From assembly GCF_000237925.1 (NCBI RefSeq), contig NC_031502.1, forward strand, positions 29,463,266 to 29,527,265: DNA of 64,000 bases, given 5' to 3'. The notes beneath the pieces were generated by a model, which ran no database searches, had not been told where the DNA came from, and saw nothing but the letters and a program-made list of their open reading frames with translations. Each line of letters opens with the position of its first letter. Within the stretch, counting starts at the first letter, position 1. Shown one piece after another: positions 20,043-33,483 of the stretch. The stretch is from Schistosoma mansoni. Lineage: Eukaryota > Platyhelminthes > Trematoda > Strigeidida > Schistosomatidae. The translations under genes were made by a program, and so were the position numbers.

Positions 20043-22673
20043 CGTTCATTAGAGGCACAAATTATAAAGTTTGGCGGTTACGATATATGAATTCTTTTAT
20101 TACACAACTTGTTCCCATCATCATTTGCATTTATCTATAAGTTTGCATTTACCGAAAATACTCAGTTTAGTGTGTGCAGTTCATGTAAAGGAAGACATGA
20201 CCCTCGACAACCGATATGTTTCTTGCTTTCGTCTATTACAATTCCAGATAGCAGAATGTATATGAGTTGTTACACCTTGCCGAAGGATAAACAACATTGT
20301 TCGCTACCAGGCAGTAAATTCTAGTGCCATATTGTTGATTGTTCAGTAATTTGAATAGGCAAGTACATCATCATAAACTCCAGTTACTTTCCTAAATGAA
20401 TCGGTAGATCCATCCGTTTAAGTGGTATCACTGACTGATAGCTTCTGCAAAGTGTCTACTTTGCTAGAAGCGTAATTTCAAGATACAGGGCAATGAAAAT
20501 CTGTGTATGTCAACATAGAAAACAATGGAAGGGAGCTATACTTTAAGCTTCCTATTATATTAGACCACAAACGCTTCTGCTACTCGACAGTGTGTGTATT
20601 TATAACTAAGTAGCCTATATGTGTGATACAACACCTGAATAACACCCATAGCATTTGGAGCTTTGGAAAGATATCGGCCTGCATGATTGTTCATATATCG
20701 GTAGTCGGATTAGATGCAAATATTTTATTACCAAACGCTATTGCGATATTAAATAGGATGAAGGAGCATAATGTCAAACACAACCCAACTGTCCCGTTCG
20801 AAATGCTTCTAATAATGATTAAAGGTACTCATCTTAAGCACACCTATAGTTTTCTTGACCATGTGCCCTGAATGACCCTCAAAGAACTAGTGTTGTGGAA
20901 ACGACAACTTAGAAAACGAGTAATAAGAGAGGTTTCACTTCTATCTCGTCCTACAAATAGCAGCTGTTAAGAATTCGTATTGTGGTGTGTGCTACTGATG
21001 TTGACAGATATAAGTAGTATGTATCATCAATCGAAAGTGAAATGCCTGGCCTTAAAAGGTTAAGAAGATTGAAGGAAGGTGAACAAGAACAGAGAATGAC
21101 TGGTGCGGAAACGAAATAACAAACAAGTCTGAGACGGCTAACTGACATTATACAAGTGAAGTATATATTCTATCGTTCACAGATTTTGCTAAGTGATTCT
21201 GTAGTTTTGTGTTCCAATACGTTTGATCGTTCCCGAATGTGTTCTTGTTCACTACAGTATCACAACCAGTTGCAGTAGTCGAAACCCCAACTATCAATAT
21301 GCAAACACCCTGTCCTCTTATACCGACTCCATTGTAATGATGTAGAAAACAAATATTTGTTAAGAGTATTTTAATTATACATGCCGATTGATAATTGAGA
21401 ATTTAAATAATCACTGATTGGAATACAACAGAATGCGAAGCACGTGACAGTACAATTTCGATTGATAATTCAGATCGATGTCATGAGGAATCCCGGACTA
21501 GCGAACCATTAAAAGACCAACTTCTTACCTACTTTGAGGATTCGCTCTCAATAATCTTCAATCTCCTCACCTGCATATGTTTAGTGCATGCAGTCTACGA
21601 GGCAGCCGAGCTACCCTCGTCTGACGAGTTGAAATTCATTACACGCTCTAAGGAACTCAACTTAAGCAACAAAATTGTGTTCAGCATCAACTATCTAAAC
21701 TCTTCACTTACATCAACTGAAACCTTTAAGAAGATAGACAATCTCCTAGCGGCATAGACAGTCCTTGGAATTGTGTCATTGTATTTACTGATATAGCGCT
21801 GTTTTGGACATTAATACGATTTTCAACGAACCGGGTATAGCAGATTTCCAATAGACAGTTACTCAGAAACAAGAGCAATGTTTGTACTAAAAGAGGTCAA
21901 TAACACAATTATATTAGACGCGTTTGTCTTAGGTTTTCAGACGTCAACAGACTGACCAACTGTGAGTACACTACAAATTAATGGAAGTTTACGCAAGCTC
22001 AACCATCAGTGAACATTTCAAATATGGAATGCTCACCCTGAACAAGGACATTCAATATTGAAGAGACCGATATGATATGGAATTATTTTTTGACCTATAC
22101 CAATATTGGGTACATGGATTTCTCTTCGTCTAATATGCTGATTCATTCGTGACTATAAGAGTACGATTTTGACATTTCTGCTAATTACTAGTTAGCATAC
22201 CGGATTCAACTACCTCTATCATTATTTTTAAGAACTCAATTATAGTGGCAAACAACAAATGTTATGTGTCACCTTTGATGCATTTTAGCTAGACAGTTAT
22301 TTTCCAAAATTCCGGATTAAAGCATATTCTAGCAAGTCGGGAAAGCCCTTGGACTACTCAGGGAAGCAAAAATCAGAAATGTGTCAGTTTTTTAGGTTCA
22401 AAGTTATGAAAATGAAAATGTGTCAGGAACTAGTCACCCAAAAAATACACACCCGTCTCAGTACTTTTGTAAAAGAACCAAAATCTCGCTGTTTTGATTG
22501 ATTTTAATCTATTTCTTGTGAAATAATGCCTAGAAATTGTATGACGACTCAACACTGGAAGTTTTACACAAAATGTTTCAGGAAACATATTTCAGACTGA
22601 GTTAGTAGACCACAATCACAAAGTTCATGAATCCAAGGGAAGTACGAATTGTGTAAAGTCCTGGTTGTGAGGT
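20043..22673. other. Stretch without recognised genes
   Basis: Only short ORFs. A small Cys-containing frame at 20,109-20,324 (plus; CSSCKGRHDPRQPICF) and frames at 20,623-20,871 and about 21,480-21,960 show no motif I know and no clear splice borders. Confidence 0.35.
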
Positions 22674-23029
22674 TGTAGTGACCTACTTTTATGACGAGAA
22701 CGCGATTGGTATAATGGAAACAATTGTCATTATAACAAATTGTACAAGTGATTGTTTTACTGTACTTGTTTGTTTAACAGTACCAAAGACACTTTTCCTT
22801 CCGTTGCCTGTGACCTAGCACGAACTTGCCTACTCTCGGCAGTTCCGCCCGTAAACTTTGGCACGTCTCGGTATTCATTCGATACCACGAGATCGCCGAC
22901 AAATATATCTTATTCGGAACATTAACAGCCCTCTGGTTTTTGGCCTACCGAGAGATCCACGTCGATACCTGGCACGTAGTCTCCATGTGGTGGTGATCAT
23001 AGTCAACCGCGACTCGACACCCATCTACA
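22674..23029 (+). repeat. Solo LTR, second Gypsy-like family, copy 1
   Basis: 356 bp beginning TGTAGTG and ending TCTACA, flanked by perfect AGGT duplications (22,670-22,673 and 23,030-23,033). It aligns along its whole length with 45,381-45,737. Both contain a hairpin-capable block near the middle (CACGTCTCGGTATT...GATACCACGAGATCG) followed by an AATATA-rich core. Different family from the LTRs at 1.2 and 5.6 kb. Confidence 0.75.
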
Positions 23030-23033
23030 AGGT

Positions 23034-24463
23034 GATCAAATGTTTTGATAAGTGGATTGCTTTAAGGATCAATCATAACATTCGTGGTATGAGTTGATGA
23101 TCAATCGTATAGCAGTGTGCAGTGACCATACAATATACTGATCCATAGCCACATATCATACTTCAGGTTGAGCAGACTATAACTTTGAAGATTTAAACGA
23201 GCTGTTGAATATTTGGCAAAAAAAAATTAAAGTTCAGTGAAGGTCAACATGGAAACGTTCCCTGAGGGTTCATGTCTCGGTCATGCCGGTTTAGTCAAGC
23301 GTTAGTAATCATAGCACGTTGAACAATTTTCCGCTCGTCATCATGGTCGAAGGAATACAGCGCTAACCACTAAATTTGCACATCATGAACAGTCACATGC
23401 ACGATGTCCCCACTCTGTTTATTGTACCTATTCTTACCGATACGATTTGGTAATAACGTTATGTTCGACCTTGATGGCGATCGCGAAACTGTTACACATG
23501 CGATGATCGGACGACTGAACAATCTGATTAAGACACAGTGACGTCTCACCGGCTCCACGATCACCCCCTAACTCATTCATATTTGTACTTATCATCTTAT
23601 TCTATCAGTAAGCAATGCGACCTAGTATAACAATGAGAGGAATCAGCATAGACAATGATGAAGCTTCGACGTAAGGTCTTATAGATTAGGGAGTCACATG
23701 ATGGAAAGCTCAAAATCTTAAGGTTCATTATTCAAGCAACGTGGACATACATACTTATACTCAACTTGCTTCTAAATCTCACAAATGTAGGGATGAAAGA
23801 ATAAACCATTGTACGAAAAGATGAGTAGGTTTGCACAATGTGGGTTAGTACGCTAACAGTCACACCTATGTGGAAAATGTATATAGGCAAAAAAGGGTAA
23901 TTATTCACATGAATATACACGAAACACATATATAGATCAGTATAAAACACCGCATGTTTTCGCACTTTGAACCAGAAAAAAAGTGCAGAAATGTATACCA
24001 TGGTTTTTAACAAGAGACTTTTGTGCGCTGTTCCTTTTAAGAATATAGAATCAATAACTTAAGATGTTATTCCTGGAAACATCCTGATTCACTCTAACAT
24101 TGGGGAAGGATGTTCCGTTTATTCAATGCCCTCAACAAATATCTGAAGTCTCACCAGATAAGTATGCGCTTAGACCCGAATAACAATAAATGACAACAGA
24201 AAAGTTAAGAACATAACGTTGAAAGCCTCGACTCCACCACACATCTACATTGCTGTCTCCACCAACACTGGGACTGACAACTGTGGACACACTAACACCT
24301 AGCTTTCGATCTCCCACTATAACGATACAATCAGTTTAGCAGGTCATTTAGGTAGGGTTGATGTCACTTGCTCTAAAACCTCACTAAATAATTACTTCTC
24401 ACACGAACCCACTGTAACCTGATGACTAATATCCTACTGAAGTCCTACAGCAGTGGAAATGTT
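23034..24463. other. Stretch without recognised genes
   Basis: Short ORFs only, on both strands (for example 23,370-23,564 minus and 23,732-24,013 minus). None shows a familiar domain, and codon content looks random. Confidence 0.35.
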
Positions 24464-24493
24464 TTTAAATAAAGACAGAACAAATATTGATGC
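24464..24493 (+). repeat. 30-bp inverted repeat, left arm at the assembly gap
   Basis: The 30 bp that end exactly at the gap recur as the exact reverse complement at 25,244-25,273. The right arm continues past the point where the left arm runs into the gap. Confidence 0.75.
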
Positions 24494-24693
24494 NNNNNNN
24501 NNNNNNNNNNNNNNNNNNNNNNNNNNNNNNNNNNNNNNNNNNNNNNNNNNNNNNNNNNNNNNNNNNNNNNNNNNNNNNNNNNNNNNNNNNNNNNNNNNNN
24601 NNNNNNNNNNNNNNNNNNNNNNNNNNNNNNNNNNNNNNNNNNNNNNNNNNNNNNNNNNNNNNNNNNNNNNNNNNNNNNNNNNNNNNNNNNNNN
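24494..24693. other. Assembly gap, 200 N
   Basis: Exactly 200 unknown bases, which looks like a fixed-size or estimated scaffold gap. ORFs drawn through it are meaningless. Confidence 0.99.
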
Positions 24694-24859
24694 AAAAGGA
24701 CTAAGGGAATCATAATCAGATATACATCGGTTGCAAGTGATGGAAGCAATTATCGGTGTCAACGTAAACCTAACCCGTATCCAATTCGATCTAGCTGACC
24801 GCCGGGATGGGAAACAGTCCACTGAATGAGCAATATTATATGTAGTAGCAGACCATATT

Positions 24860-24988
24860 TGTTTTAAACTACATCTATCAATTATTCAATTATTACGTAA
24901 CCTACCCTAACTGTTTTCAACTACTTCTATAAATTATTCGATTATTACGTAACCCACCCTAATTGTTTCCAACTACCTCTAAAATAAT
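24860..24988. repeat. Tandem repeat, period 52 bp, about 2.5 copies
   Basis: Units start at 24,860, 24,912 and 24,964, each beginning TGTTT-(T/C)(A/C)AACTAC. The first two contain ATTATTACGTAACC. They differ at several positions, so the array is not recent. Confidence 0.7.
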
Positions 24989-25243
24989 CACATTTTTGAT
25001 TTTATCTGTCTCTGAACTCCACTCAACTATCACGCCACCCTTTATTTCAATACCTAATAACCTCTGACCTTTCCTTGCCCATATATATAGTTATCATCGA
25101 TGACTTTTGTTATTCCAATCCTTTACATTCAATTATGTCAATTGTTCCACATTATTTATTACCCCAATGATAAAACTCTAATGCATATTTGGTTGTAAGC
25201 AGCTGATGAGAAACCACGAAATATAATGAATTCATATTATTCT

Positions 25244-25273
25244 GCATCAATATTTGTTCTGTCTTTATTTAAA
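25244..25273 (-). repeat. 30-bp inverted repeat, right arm
   Basis: Exact reverse complement of 24,464-24,493 across the gap. Confidence 0.75.
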
Positions 25274-28200
25274 TTCATAAAGGGAACTAACTGCATGAAG
25301 GAAATGTTTTTATAAAAACAGGTCGCGGAAATGCTATGATTATGAGTCATAGTATGGCAGCCGTGTACCAGGTCAACGTCGAAGATTGATAAATTCTGAT
25401 TGTCTAATTTCAACCTCAACCGATGGTGAAATACAACTTAACATCAAGTGAGCAGTTTTCCGATGTTGTGATCCATTCAACATAACAGGCCGATTTGATT
25501 GAGACTCAGTATCTTTCCATTCAACAGAGCTTTCAAATATCAGATTGAACTAGGCATTACCACAAATTACAGAACATCATGATTGAGACAGTCTTGTTGT
25601 TTTCTGTCTTGAGTGATTCATTGTTTTAAGTTACTCAGGCTCTTCAAGTGAGACTCTTATATATCCCGTTAATATTTGGTTGGAAGCAGTTGGCTTACTT
25701 CCTATGCCAGTTTATAAATGCCAAAACAATTTGTGAAACAAGAATAATTGTAAGTACCACATTAAATTGCTAAGTAGAGAGCTAAGACACAAATACTTCA
25801 TTCTTCATAGTCTGGTATTACATTTGACTTACTGTTCAAAAGGTACGACTTACTCCATGCTGATAATAAACTCAGTGATACCACAAGAACCAAATTAGTC
25901 TTGAGAGAACTTTGTACCGCATAACGTGGGATCTACGGTCAATGATGGATTCCAAGAAATCCAGAGGATATGTCATGAAGATGCATTAGGAACTTGTTCG
26001 AAACCCTTGGAGAATAATCATATTTGTCTAACTCCCATCATCAACACATACAGATACCCAAATGGTCAGGGGTCATCTGGACACAATATATAGGAATTGG
26101 TCAGTGGACGAGCAATTTATAAGCAAAACAACTTCTGTTTAAAGAAGCCGTAGAGATGGAAAAGGCTTAAGAGGAAAACAAGTATCCTCTGATAACCCAA
26201 GGGCCAAGCTCTCTATAATAAATGGAAATCCTGCAGAACTTTCATTGTTGACTATTTTGGTTGTCTGTTCGTGTTTCATGTATAGTGAACAAAATGTTGT
26301 TAAATCTCTTCGGAAACACTAAAATGCGGAAGGGACTATAAATTACCAATTATACATCCAAAGTATCCAGGAACCAAGAAAACCGTAGGATTATTCAGTG
26401 TTCTTCAGGACACTTCAAAAGATCTGAAATCAACAGAACGAGTATTTTCCAGGAGCTCGTAGTCATATAAATCTATAGATGTATTGATTTTCTTACATGA
26501 ACGAAACATGAGAGGGAGTAGGGCTTCTTTGTTCGGTGTTCGAAATGAGATTTCTGATTATTACGAAATCAGCGCCTAAACATATCAGTAAAAGGTTACA
26601 TATTGTCTACAAATGAATCCCCTATACATGTACTAGTAATAATACACTAAGTTACCAGGTCTCCCTAGATCGCAGATTGAAACCTTGGATTTTAGTTTCT
26701 CCATAAGCATAGCATTTTGTAAATCGTTTGGTAGCCATGTGTTTCGAACAATCCGTACATTCACAAGTGACAGGTACTCGTCAGAGGGCCAAATGAGGGT
26801 TAAATATACTTAGTACAGATGTGCAAGCATACGAAGCCAAGGTGCGGATAAGGAAAAAGCATTTTAGGATAACAGGCCAGATTAATGATGGAACTTCCGT
26901 TAGTTAACATTATTGAGGATGATGAGAATACTTTAAAGTGAACACGTAAAACTTTCAACATAATCTTTGTTAAATCAGTATATGACTTTGTACAAATAAT
27001 AAGGTTGTTTTTTTTACTCTAATTAGTATAGTTCCTCTAGTGTATTGCTACTAAAATCGTCCGTAAAACAGATGTTGAAAAAAATCCTGTCTCCACTGTT
27101 TATTCACCATCTAAAATGAAAAATAATAACATAAATATTTGTCACTAAAAGCGGATATCAGTTATAGAACTATGAAAAACGAAAGAACAATCAACAAACG
27201 TAACATTTTGTAGAGGTTCTCCGGTAGGGTGCGAACTTATGCAAACCCATTATTTAAATAGTATTCACAGACCAAATCCAATAGTTTTTAACGAGGTATA
27301 AATTATTTCGCGAGCAGAACACTTACTAACCGATGAATAACTGTCACACTAAATGACCATTTAACAAAAACCGAAAGTAAGGTACACTAGATTTTTATTT
27401 AATAGTTCGAAGGTACTACGCCGGTTACTATGTCCAGAAGTCTTGAGTTCGATCTCATCTCGAGTTGTGGTTGCAAACAAATGAAGAGTTATACAGATAA
27501 AACAGCCGTCCAGTGATCTCTAATTTTTAAAGGTTTTTCTTGGGTAATATCAGTTCGTGTCTAAAGCTATCATCAAATTACATAAAGCATTAATTGGAAA
27601 GAGAATATGATACTTCAAAGAGCAGAGCATTCATATGCATTCCTTAGCAAAAAAATATCAATAAAAAGGATCCTATTAATTAAATGATCACAGTTAAACA
27701 AGATATTGCAGATTTCATTACATTAGAATACACAGAAATCACTGTTCCAATCAATATAAATAAATCTTAGTGTTCTGACAAACAGAATGTGTTTGCCCAA
27801 AATGTCTGAAAAAGTCATTAAATAGGAATAATATATTTGTAAAATCTCAGCGAATGAAATTGAAAGTGTTTTTAATAGTTTTAACTTGACAATGATTTAC
27901 AGTACTTTAAGATTATACATTTGTGAATAATTTTTATAAACCAATGAAAATAAATATTAACAACCTACCAGATTCAAATACTAACTTCTTGGGAAAGGAT
28001 GAAGATACATTCCCACATTTCCCCATATTCCATTTTATTCCATTTTCATGGAGTTCATCTGTAGTAATATTAAATTCAAAAAATCTTATTACAAATTCGT
28101 AGTGTTGTTAAAAATGAGTATTCGCATACACAAAGGGGGTCCACGAAGGACTTATCTACACTCCAAATAAAAGACATGATTAAGTTAACTGCTCTACGAG

Positions 28201-28342
28201 GTTTTGATTTCGGACCAGGCCGATACATAGTCGAGATAACCTTATTAGACAATTAATATTGTTGCTGAGCTAATGAGCCTGGATTATTTAGCCTGTGTAA
28301 TTTTAATTTAAAAATTAAAAAAAGTTATGTTTTTGCTTAATT
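25274..28342. other. Long AT-rich stretch without recognised genes
   Basis: No ORF over 60 codons is worth calling. Apart from a tRNA-like B-box motif near 27.45 kb, I see no known element. Confidence 0.4.
27411..27480 (+). other. tRNA-like / SINE-like fragment (weak)
   Basis: Contains a B-box-like GAGTTCGATCTC with plausible tRNA-like spacing upstream (CGCCGGTTAC). No complete cloverleaf or A box could be assembled. It may be the head of an old tRNA-derived SINE. Confidence 0.25.
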
Positions 28343-28349
28343 GTTACAT

Positions 28350-28796
28350 ACTGTGGGGATGCTAGATCCCCAGAAATTACTTGATGAACTTACTATTTTT
28401 GTAATTTAATTATGGGAACTTGGATTTCCCGTTCTCGCGCCAAAAATGTACATTCAGTTTGTGTTTGTCACATGGAAGGACCTTAAAGATCATTAGTCGA
28501 GTTCATCGTTCAGTATGCTATTTTTTGACGTTTTCAAGAACATTTTTGTACTGTATATGTACGCGTGAGTTGTGTGCTTGATGTTCGTTCTTCCGGGTTG
28601 CTTATTGAGTTACCGATTTCCCCGGCTTAATCTAGTCTTCTAGCTAGCAGGGATAGGTCGCAGTGGAATAGCTTAGCTTGTTTTAAAAGGTTCCACTGAG
28701 TTTTGATTGGATTTCTTAGGTACCATTAGAGCCTCTGTAGGCCTTGTCGCGCTTCCTGAGAGCCCCATCAACATAAATGATCATTCATAGTCACAG
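28350..28796 (+). repeat. LTR-like repeat, third family, copy 1 (candidate)
   Basis: Related to 38,080-38,438. Both begin with TGTKGGGGAT-type sequence forming a small hairpin (GGGGAT, five-base loop, ATCCCC) and share blocks through the first 330 bp. The element is flanked by a 7-bp direct repeat GTTACAT (28,343-28,349 and 28,797-28,803). A solo LTR is the most likely reading, but no CA end is clear and the family is unassigned. Confidence 0.4.
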
Positions 28797-29079
28797 GTTA
28801 CATCTTGGCTTAAAATAAGTACAGGATTCACATAAGATGAAATAATTGAATAGGCTTATGAAGAGTACGATCACATCGCTAGCCGGAAGTTCTCAAAAGT
28901 GTCCAGTTTTTTATCAGTGCCTATGGGAGGAAATAATGAATCAGCACTATGTTTTGTAGGCGTTTACCTATTAATATCAAGTATTTTGAGAATATTTAAT
29001 CTTGAGTCAATTATTATTATAAAATGCATTAAACATGCACTACCGATGTATAAACCAATATTATCGACCATTCGCACAT

Positions 29080-32020
29080 ATTATTATTTATTTATTATTA
29101 ATGGCTTTATTCAATATTATATTTTAGCACAATATAGAATTCTCAGCACGAGGTATTTCAACAAGTTTTTTTTTTACCAAAATAAAACAGAAAAGAAATT
29201 AAAAAAGTTTAAAAAAATCTGAGTCTGTACGAATCATCAAATTTGAGACATGCTTAAGAATACAGGTTATTTACTAAGTCAACTCTAACAGCCTGTTCGT
29301 CACAAAGTATGTTTGCTAGGTAAGGTATTACAGAACTTTTATAGATCTGTTTGCGTGTATGGATTTCAATGTATTTACATCTCGTCTTACATGAAGATAT
29401 ACAAGGAGAAAGATATGAATGAAGTGGATGGTTAGTATCTGATAAGATAACACCTGCCAAGAGTTTGCAAGACTTAAGATTTCTATCCACAACAATATTA
29501 ATAATGACCTCAAAAGATTCACCACACATCTTGCTAACTGCTTTCAACACTCTCCGCAAAACAGCAAAGTCTTTTCTCAAAAGCCCGGGAAAGAATAATG
29601 TAGAACAGTAAAGAATAATAAGTAATATGCAAAAATTTACAAATTGTAAGAGTAAATGGCGAGTAATCCCAAAAGCATGCAGCCTCTTTATGTAGTAAGT
29701 CAAACGGTAAGCTTTTTCGATAACAGTAAAACATGAGAAGACCAAGAGAGATCAGAGGAAAAAGTAACACCAAGATATTTGACCTTCGACACTGTGTTCA
29801 TCAAGGAGTCTCCAATGGCACAAGCATTATGGGATCCCAAAATAGTGTATAGGTTCTGTCCATGTCTCAGGCTAAAGTTAACAGCTTGACATTTAGATGG
29901 ATTAAGTAAGAGACCATTATCAACAGACCACCATTCAATACGAGATAAAAACTCGTTCATTTCTATGGGATGTAAGGAGGTAGAAATCGGTATACATACA
30001 GTGAGGTTGTCCGCATATTTCACAAAAGTGTTTTCTGTAGAAGATGGAAGATCATGCAGAAAAAAAGAAAAAAGGAGAGGTGAAAGAACAGCTCCGTGTG
30101 GCACACCTACAGTAGAGTAGTTGAACACTTTCATTCAAACACAGTGTACTGTTCTATTCCAGAAAGGTAGGAACATAGCCGATCGGTTATCCAGCTGTCA
30201 GTGTTGACGCTGATCAGCTTGTTAAGTAAAAGGTGTCTTGGAATAGAATCAAAAGCAGAAGTAAAGTCCAGGAAAGCGCATCGAACATACTTCTTACCCT
30301 TTTCCAACCCGAACACTACATTGTGATGCAAAATAGCAACGGCATCTAATGTGCTTCTTTTGCATTTGTAAGTAAACTGATACGAATCACTGTGCTCTTT
30401 TATTGCAGGTTGAAGTGGGAGTATCAATAATTTTTCCATTATTTCGAGGAAAGGTGAAGTTATTGCTATGGGTCTAAATTTGACATTTTTATAGCGAGAC
30501 ACTTCCTTAGATATAGGGATTATCTTTTTCTTTCACCACATTTATGGTATGAGATTAGTTGAGAAGGATCTGTTAAAGATAGTCTTGAAAGGATAACATA
30601 GAACGTCAGCACATTTTTAAAAAAGTAGCTATGGGACACCATCATGTTCTAAACATTAGGATGAATTAAGTGACTGGAGACATTTTCGGACATCATTTTC
30701 AGTGAAACTGGGAACACAATTATTCTTCAAACCTGTGGATATAGGGAACATGATGTCAGATGACTGACGTACAAAAGAATTACTTAAGTCACAAACATTC
30801 AGCTGGTAATCGCTTCTAGTCTGCCTATCCCCTGTAATTTCTTCAAAGAGTTTCCACATACTTACAAGATAGGAGTTTCTGAGTAAACACAGAGTTGAGA
30901 CGTCTAATCTCTAGGTTTATTTGACCATTTAAATTACTAACTTCAATAGTGTTTTTCTCCTTGTACATTCTTTCTTTTTCCCTCCGTAGTCGTTTTAGTT
31001 GTGGAGATGTAAGTCGATCAGAACTTAAAAAGGTTTCGGTAGGACAGCAAATATCAAAACAGAATTTAAGACAACAGGTGATAACGTCAGTGGTGTTTTC
31101 CAGTAAGTCATCTGTAAATAATTCCCAGTTAGTCGTACGAAACATGTTTTTTCAGATTTTGTATATTTTCTTCTGAGTAATTCCTACATATGACTTTTTT
31201 GGTCTCGTGTAAGTGTGTACTCTTTCCATGTTTTCCATATACTTTAGGTAGAATGCGAATTATACAGTGATCCGAGCTAGACAATGGAGTACGTTTGCGA
31301 GTCACATGTGTACTTACATCATTAATGAAAACTAAGTCTAGATGAGCATTCAAACGAGTAGGAAAATCTACTACATTTAGGTGACCTAGCGATGTAAGGA
31401 AACTAGTCACATGAATTGAAATCACCACATACAATTGAAAGTGAACCACTGAAGGCAGTAACGGCGAATTCAGCAAATTTATCAGCAAAGACAGATAGCG
31501 CAGATGATGTGCAGTCTGGAGCCATGTAGATGTTAGTAACGTAAACACAGGTGTTTTGAACGGCGTCTTAAAGTCAGACAGCCGATAAAGTCATTTGAAA
31601 ACTCGAAACAAGCAAAAGTAGATTGACACCGGTTAACGTTTACAAACGTAGCTATACCGCCACCACACCTCTTTTTATTGCTTGGTCGATTTTGACGATA
31701 GATATTGAAATCACGTAGTAATACTAAGCAATCGTCCTGCAGATCAGTTAACCAAGATTCATAAGTTGTGATGACGCCTCAATTACGATATATGTTTGAC
31801 TTAGTATGAATTGGAGATAGTCCACCTCATTAATTAGTGATCGGCAGTTAGAATTTAGCAGCTCGGGAATCGACATTGATTAGTGTTTATTCTATTAAAT
31901 GCATATTGCCAAGCACCACGATGTTTCTTATTGTAATTTTTGCAGCGAAAGGACGTAAGCTTTTCACAAACGCGTCTGTATAGGTTATGCGATTAATAGA
32001 CATAATGAGGTGTTAAGATA
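29080..32020 (-). mobile_element. CR1-like LINE, near complete but decayed
   Basis: Minus-strand element of about 2.9 kb. 5' end: an LLNSNCRSLINEVDYLQF-type start of the apurinic endonuclease near 31.85 kb, then RCGGGIATFV and SSDHCIIRIL (about 31.3 kb). The polymerase shows FRPIAITSPFLEIMEKLL, FLDFTSAFDSIPRHLLL, GVPHGAVLSPLLFSFFLHD and KYADNLTV, where the catalytic YADD has become YADN. The C-terminus (HPLHSYLSPCISSCKTRCKY, LANILCDEQAVRVDLVNNLY) ends near 29,254. It is split over at least six frames. The 3' UTR ends near 29,090 with the tail also found at 19.2 kb. Confidence 0.75.
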
Positions 32021-32700
32021 AAATTAATAAAACAGACAACTTGTTGAAATAGTTAAATGGCAGAAAAAGGTAGCCCAGATATCAAGCGGCCCGCCCCCAA
32101 CGAAATTAGTTATAAGCCTGTTTGCCATCTGGTTGCCAATTTTCCACCTCGCATTTTTGAGATTTATGATTTGCGTTATAACTGGTAGTTACTACTCCTT
32201 GCAGATGGCCTGTGCAGTGACAGAATTCAATCTAATGTGGATTGAGTATGAAGAGCTCTTAATAAGGCTAGTGATTGTTTTTGGTTACATATTGGGCAAA
32301 TTTTTCTAATAGTAGGCGCCAAAATTGAAAGTTCCAGTGATTTTATTCTAACTACCTTTCTATTTATAGAGCACAACAACAATCACTGGAGGTTAACAAA
32401 CGTGTTTCGTGGTATCAGGCCCGCTCCAGATTCGGTGGACGTACAAAGCACTCTATAAATAGTGTGTGACTTTCCGCACAACAAATGATTACTAGAGGAT
32501 TAAAATGAAGGCCACAAATTAATCACTGATCTTCCACTTTTGTACATAAAAAATCAGTGAGTTCGAATAAATCCGAGTGAAATTAATAAGCTTTATTGAA
32601 GATGCAGCAAAAAAAATAAAGTTTCTGTAGCTTTTTCTTCTATTCTACATTTAAGAACTTATTCGGAAATGTATTGAACAGGGAACTATCTCATATTCAT
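32021..32700. other. Spacer with a 12-bp inverted repeat
   Basis: No gene is visible. An exact 12-bp inverted pair, CTATTTATAGAG at 32,360-32,371 and CTCTATAAATAG at 32,451-32,462, is 79 bp apart and could fold into a stem or be the remnant of a small foldback element. Confidence 0.4.
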
Positions 32701-33430
32701 GTACCCTACAACTATCAAGGAGTGAGTCTACTTACACTGGATCCAAACTATTAGCTTCTGTCATTCATCGCAGACTGTCCAAAACTTGTGAAAAATTGGC
32801 ACATAAGGAGCATGCAGGCAGACATACTGATCACGTCCACGCCTACTACCAAATATTAAACCACATCCACACCTATAGTAGACCGAAAATCTCTATACTT
32901 CTTGATATCGGTTCCGCCCTTAATTCATTGGGATCGACTTTTGAAGAGAGCGCCTGAGAAGTTTCCTGAAGGCTCTGTACACAAACAAGAAGAGTGAGTA
33001 CATACAAACACCTCTTCCCTTTGTCCTATTCGAGCATCGGAATTAGGCAGGACTGCTCGATCTTACCAATTCCTATCCAGACTTTCCACAGACAGCATTC
33101 TGGAAAGTCATGGTGGAGTGGATTTGATGCCTGGAAAAAGACTTTCCGATTGTGAGTATGCGGATGATATTATCTATCTGTGCGATGGTACGCATGAAAT
33201 ACAAATCGTAATTGATCGGTCGGCAATAAGTGTCTGCATTTATGGTGTGTATTTTCCACCTGCTAAATGCAAATTACTTTTACAGAAATAACAAGAACCA
33301 GTGCCAACATTCACTCTTTATGGTGAGCTGTTGGAAGTGACGGAAAAGTTCGTTCATTTGGAGAGTTGTGTGAGTGCTGATGGTGACGTGACTGGTGAGA
33401 TCGATCTACATATGGTGAAAGTCTGGCCGG
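32700..33430 (+). mobile_element. LINE-B-like reverse transcriptase fragment
   Basis: Plus-strand decayed polymerase. Recognisable pieces include SILESHGGVDLMPGKRLS, EYADDIIYLCDGTHEIQIV, PPAKCKLLLQK and FTLYGELLEVTEKFVHLESC, in the order seen in LINE-B. The catalytic YADD survives, but many stops and frame changes precede it. Diverged from the other LINE-B copies, so older. Confidence 0.65.
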
Positions 33431-33483
33431 ATGCGATCAAGAATGAGTTTTAGCACAAATTATCTGTCCTTCTACAAAAAGTG

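Noticed and set aside
20109-20324. Small Cys-containing ORF
   Set aside because: Spacing of the Cys and His residues fits no zinc-finger type I know, and no splice borders support it.
21480-21960. Broken frame with PSSDELKFITRSKELNLS, considered as a Penelope-like element
   Set aside because: No reverse transcriptase or GIY-YIG motif could be found around it.
23370-23564. ORF considered as a gag- or enzyme-like fragment
   Set aside because: Neither strand gives a motif match; too short to judge.
24445-24822. ORFs of 83-125 codons across the gap
   Set aside because: Most of their codons are unknown bases; the open frame is produced by the N run.
29254-29525. Overlapping minus-strand ORFs considered as separate small proteins
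   Set aside because: They are shifted frames over the C-terminus of the CR1-like LINE.
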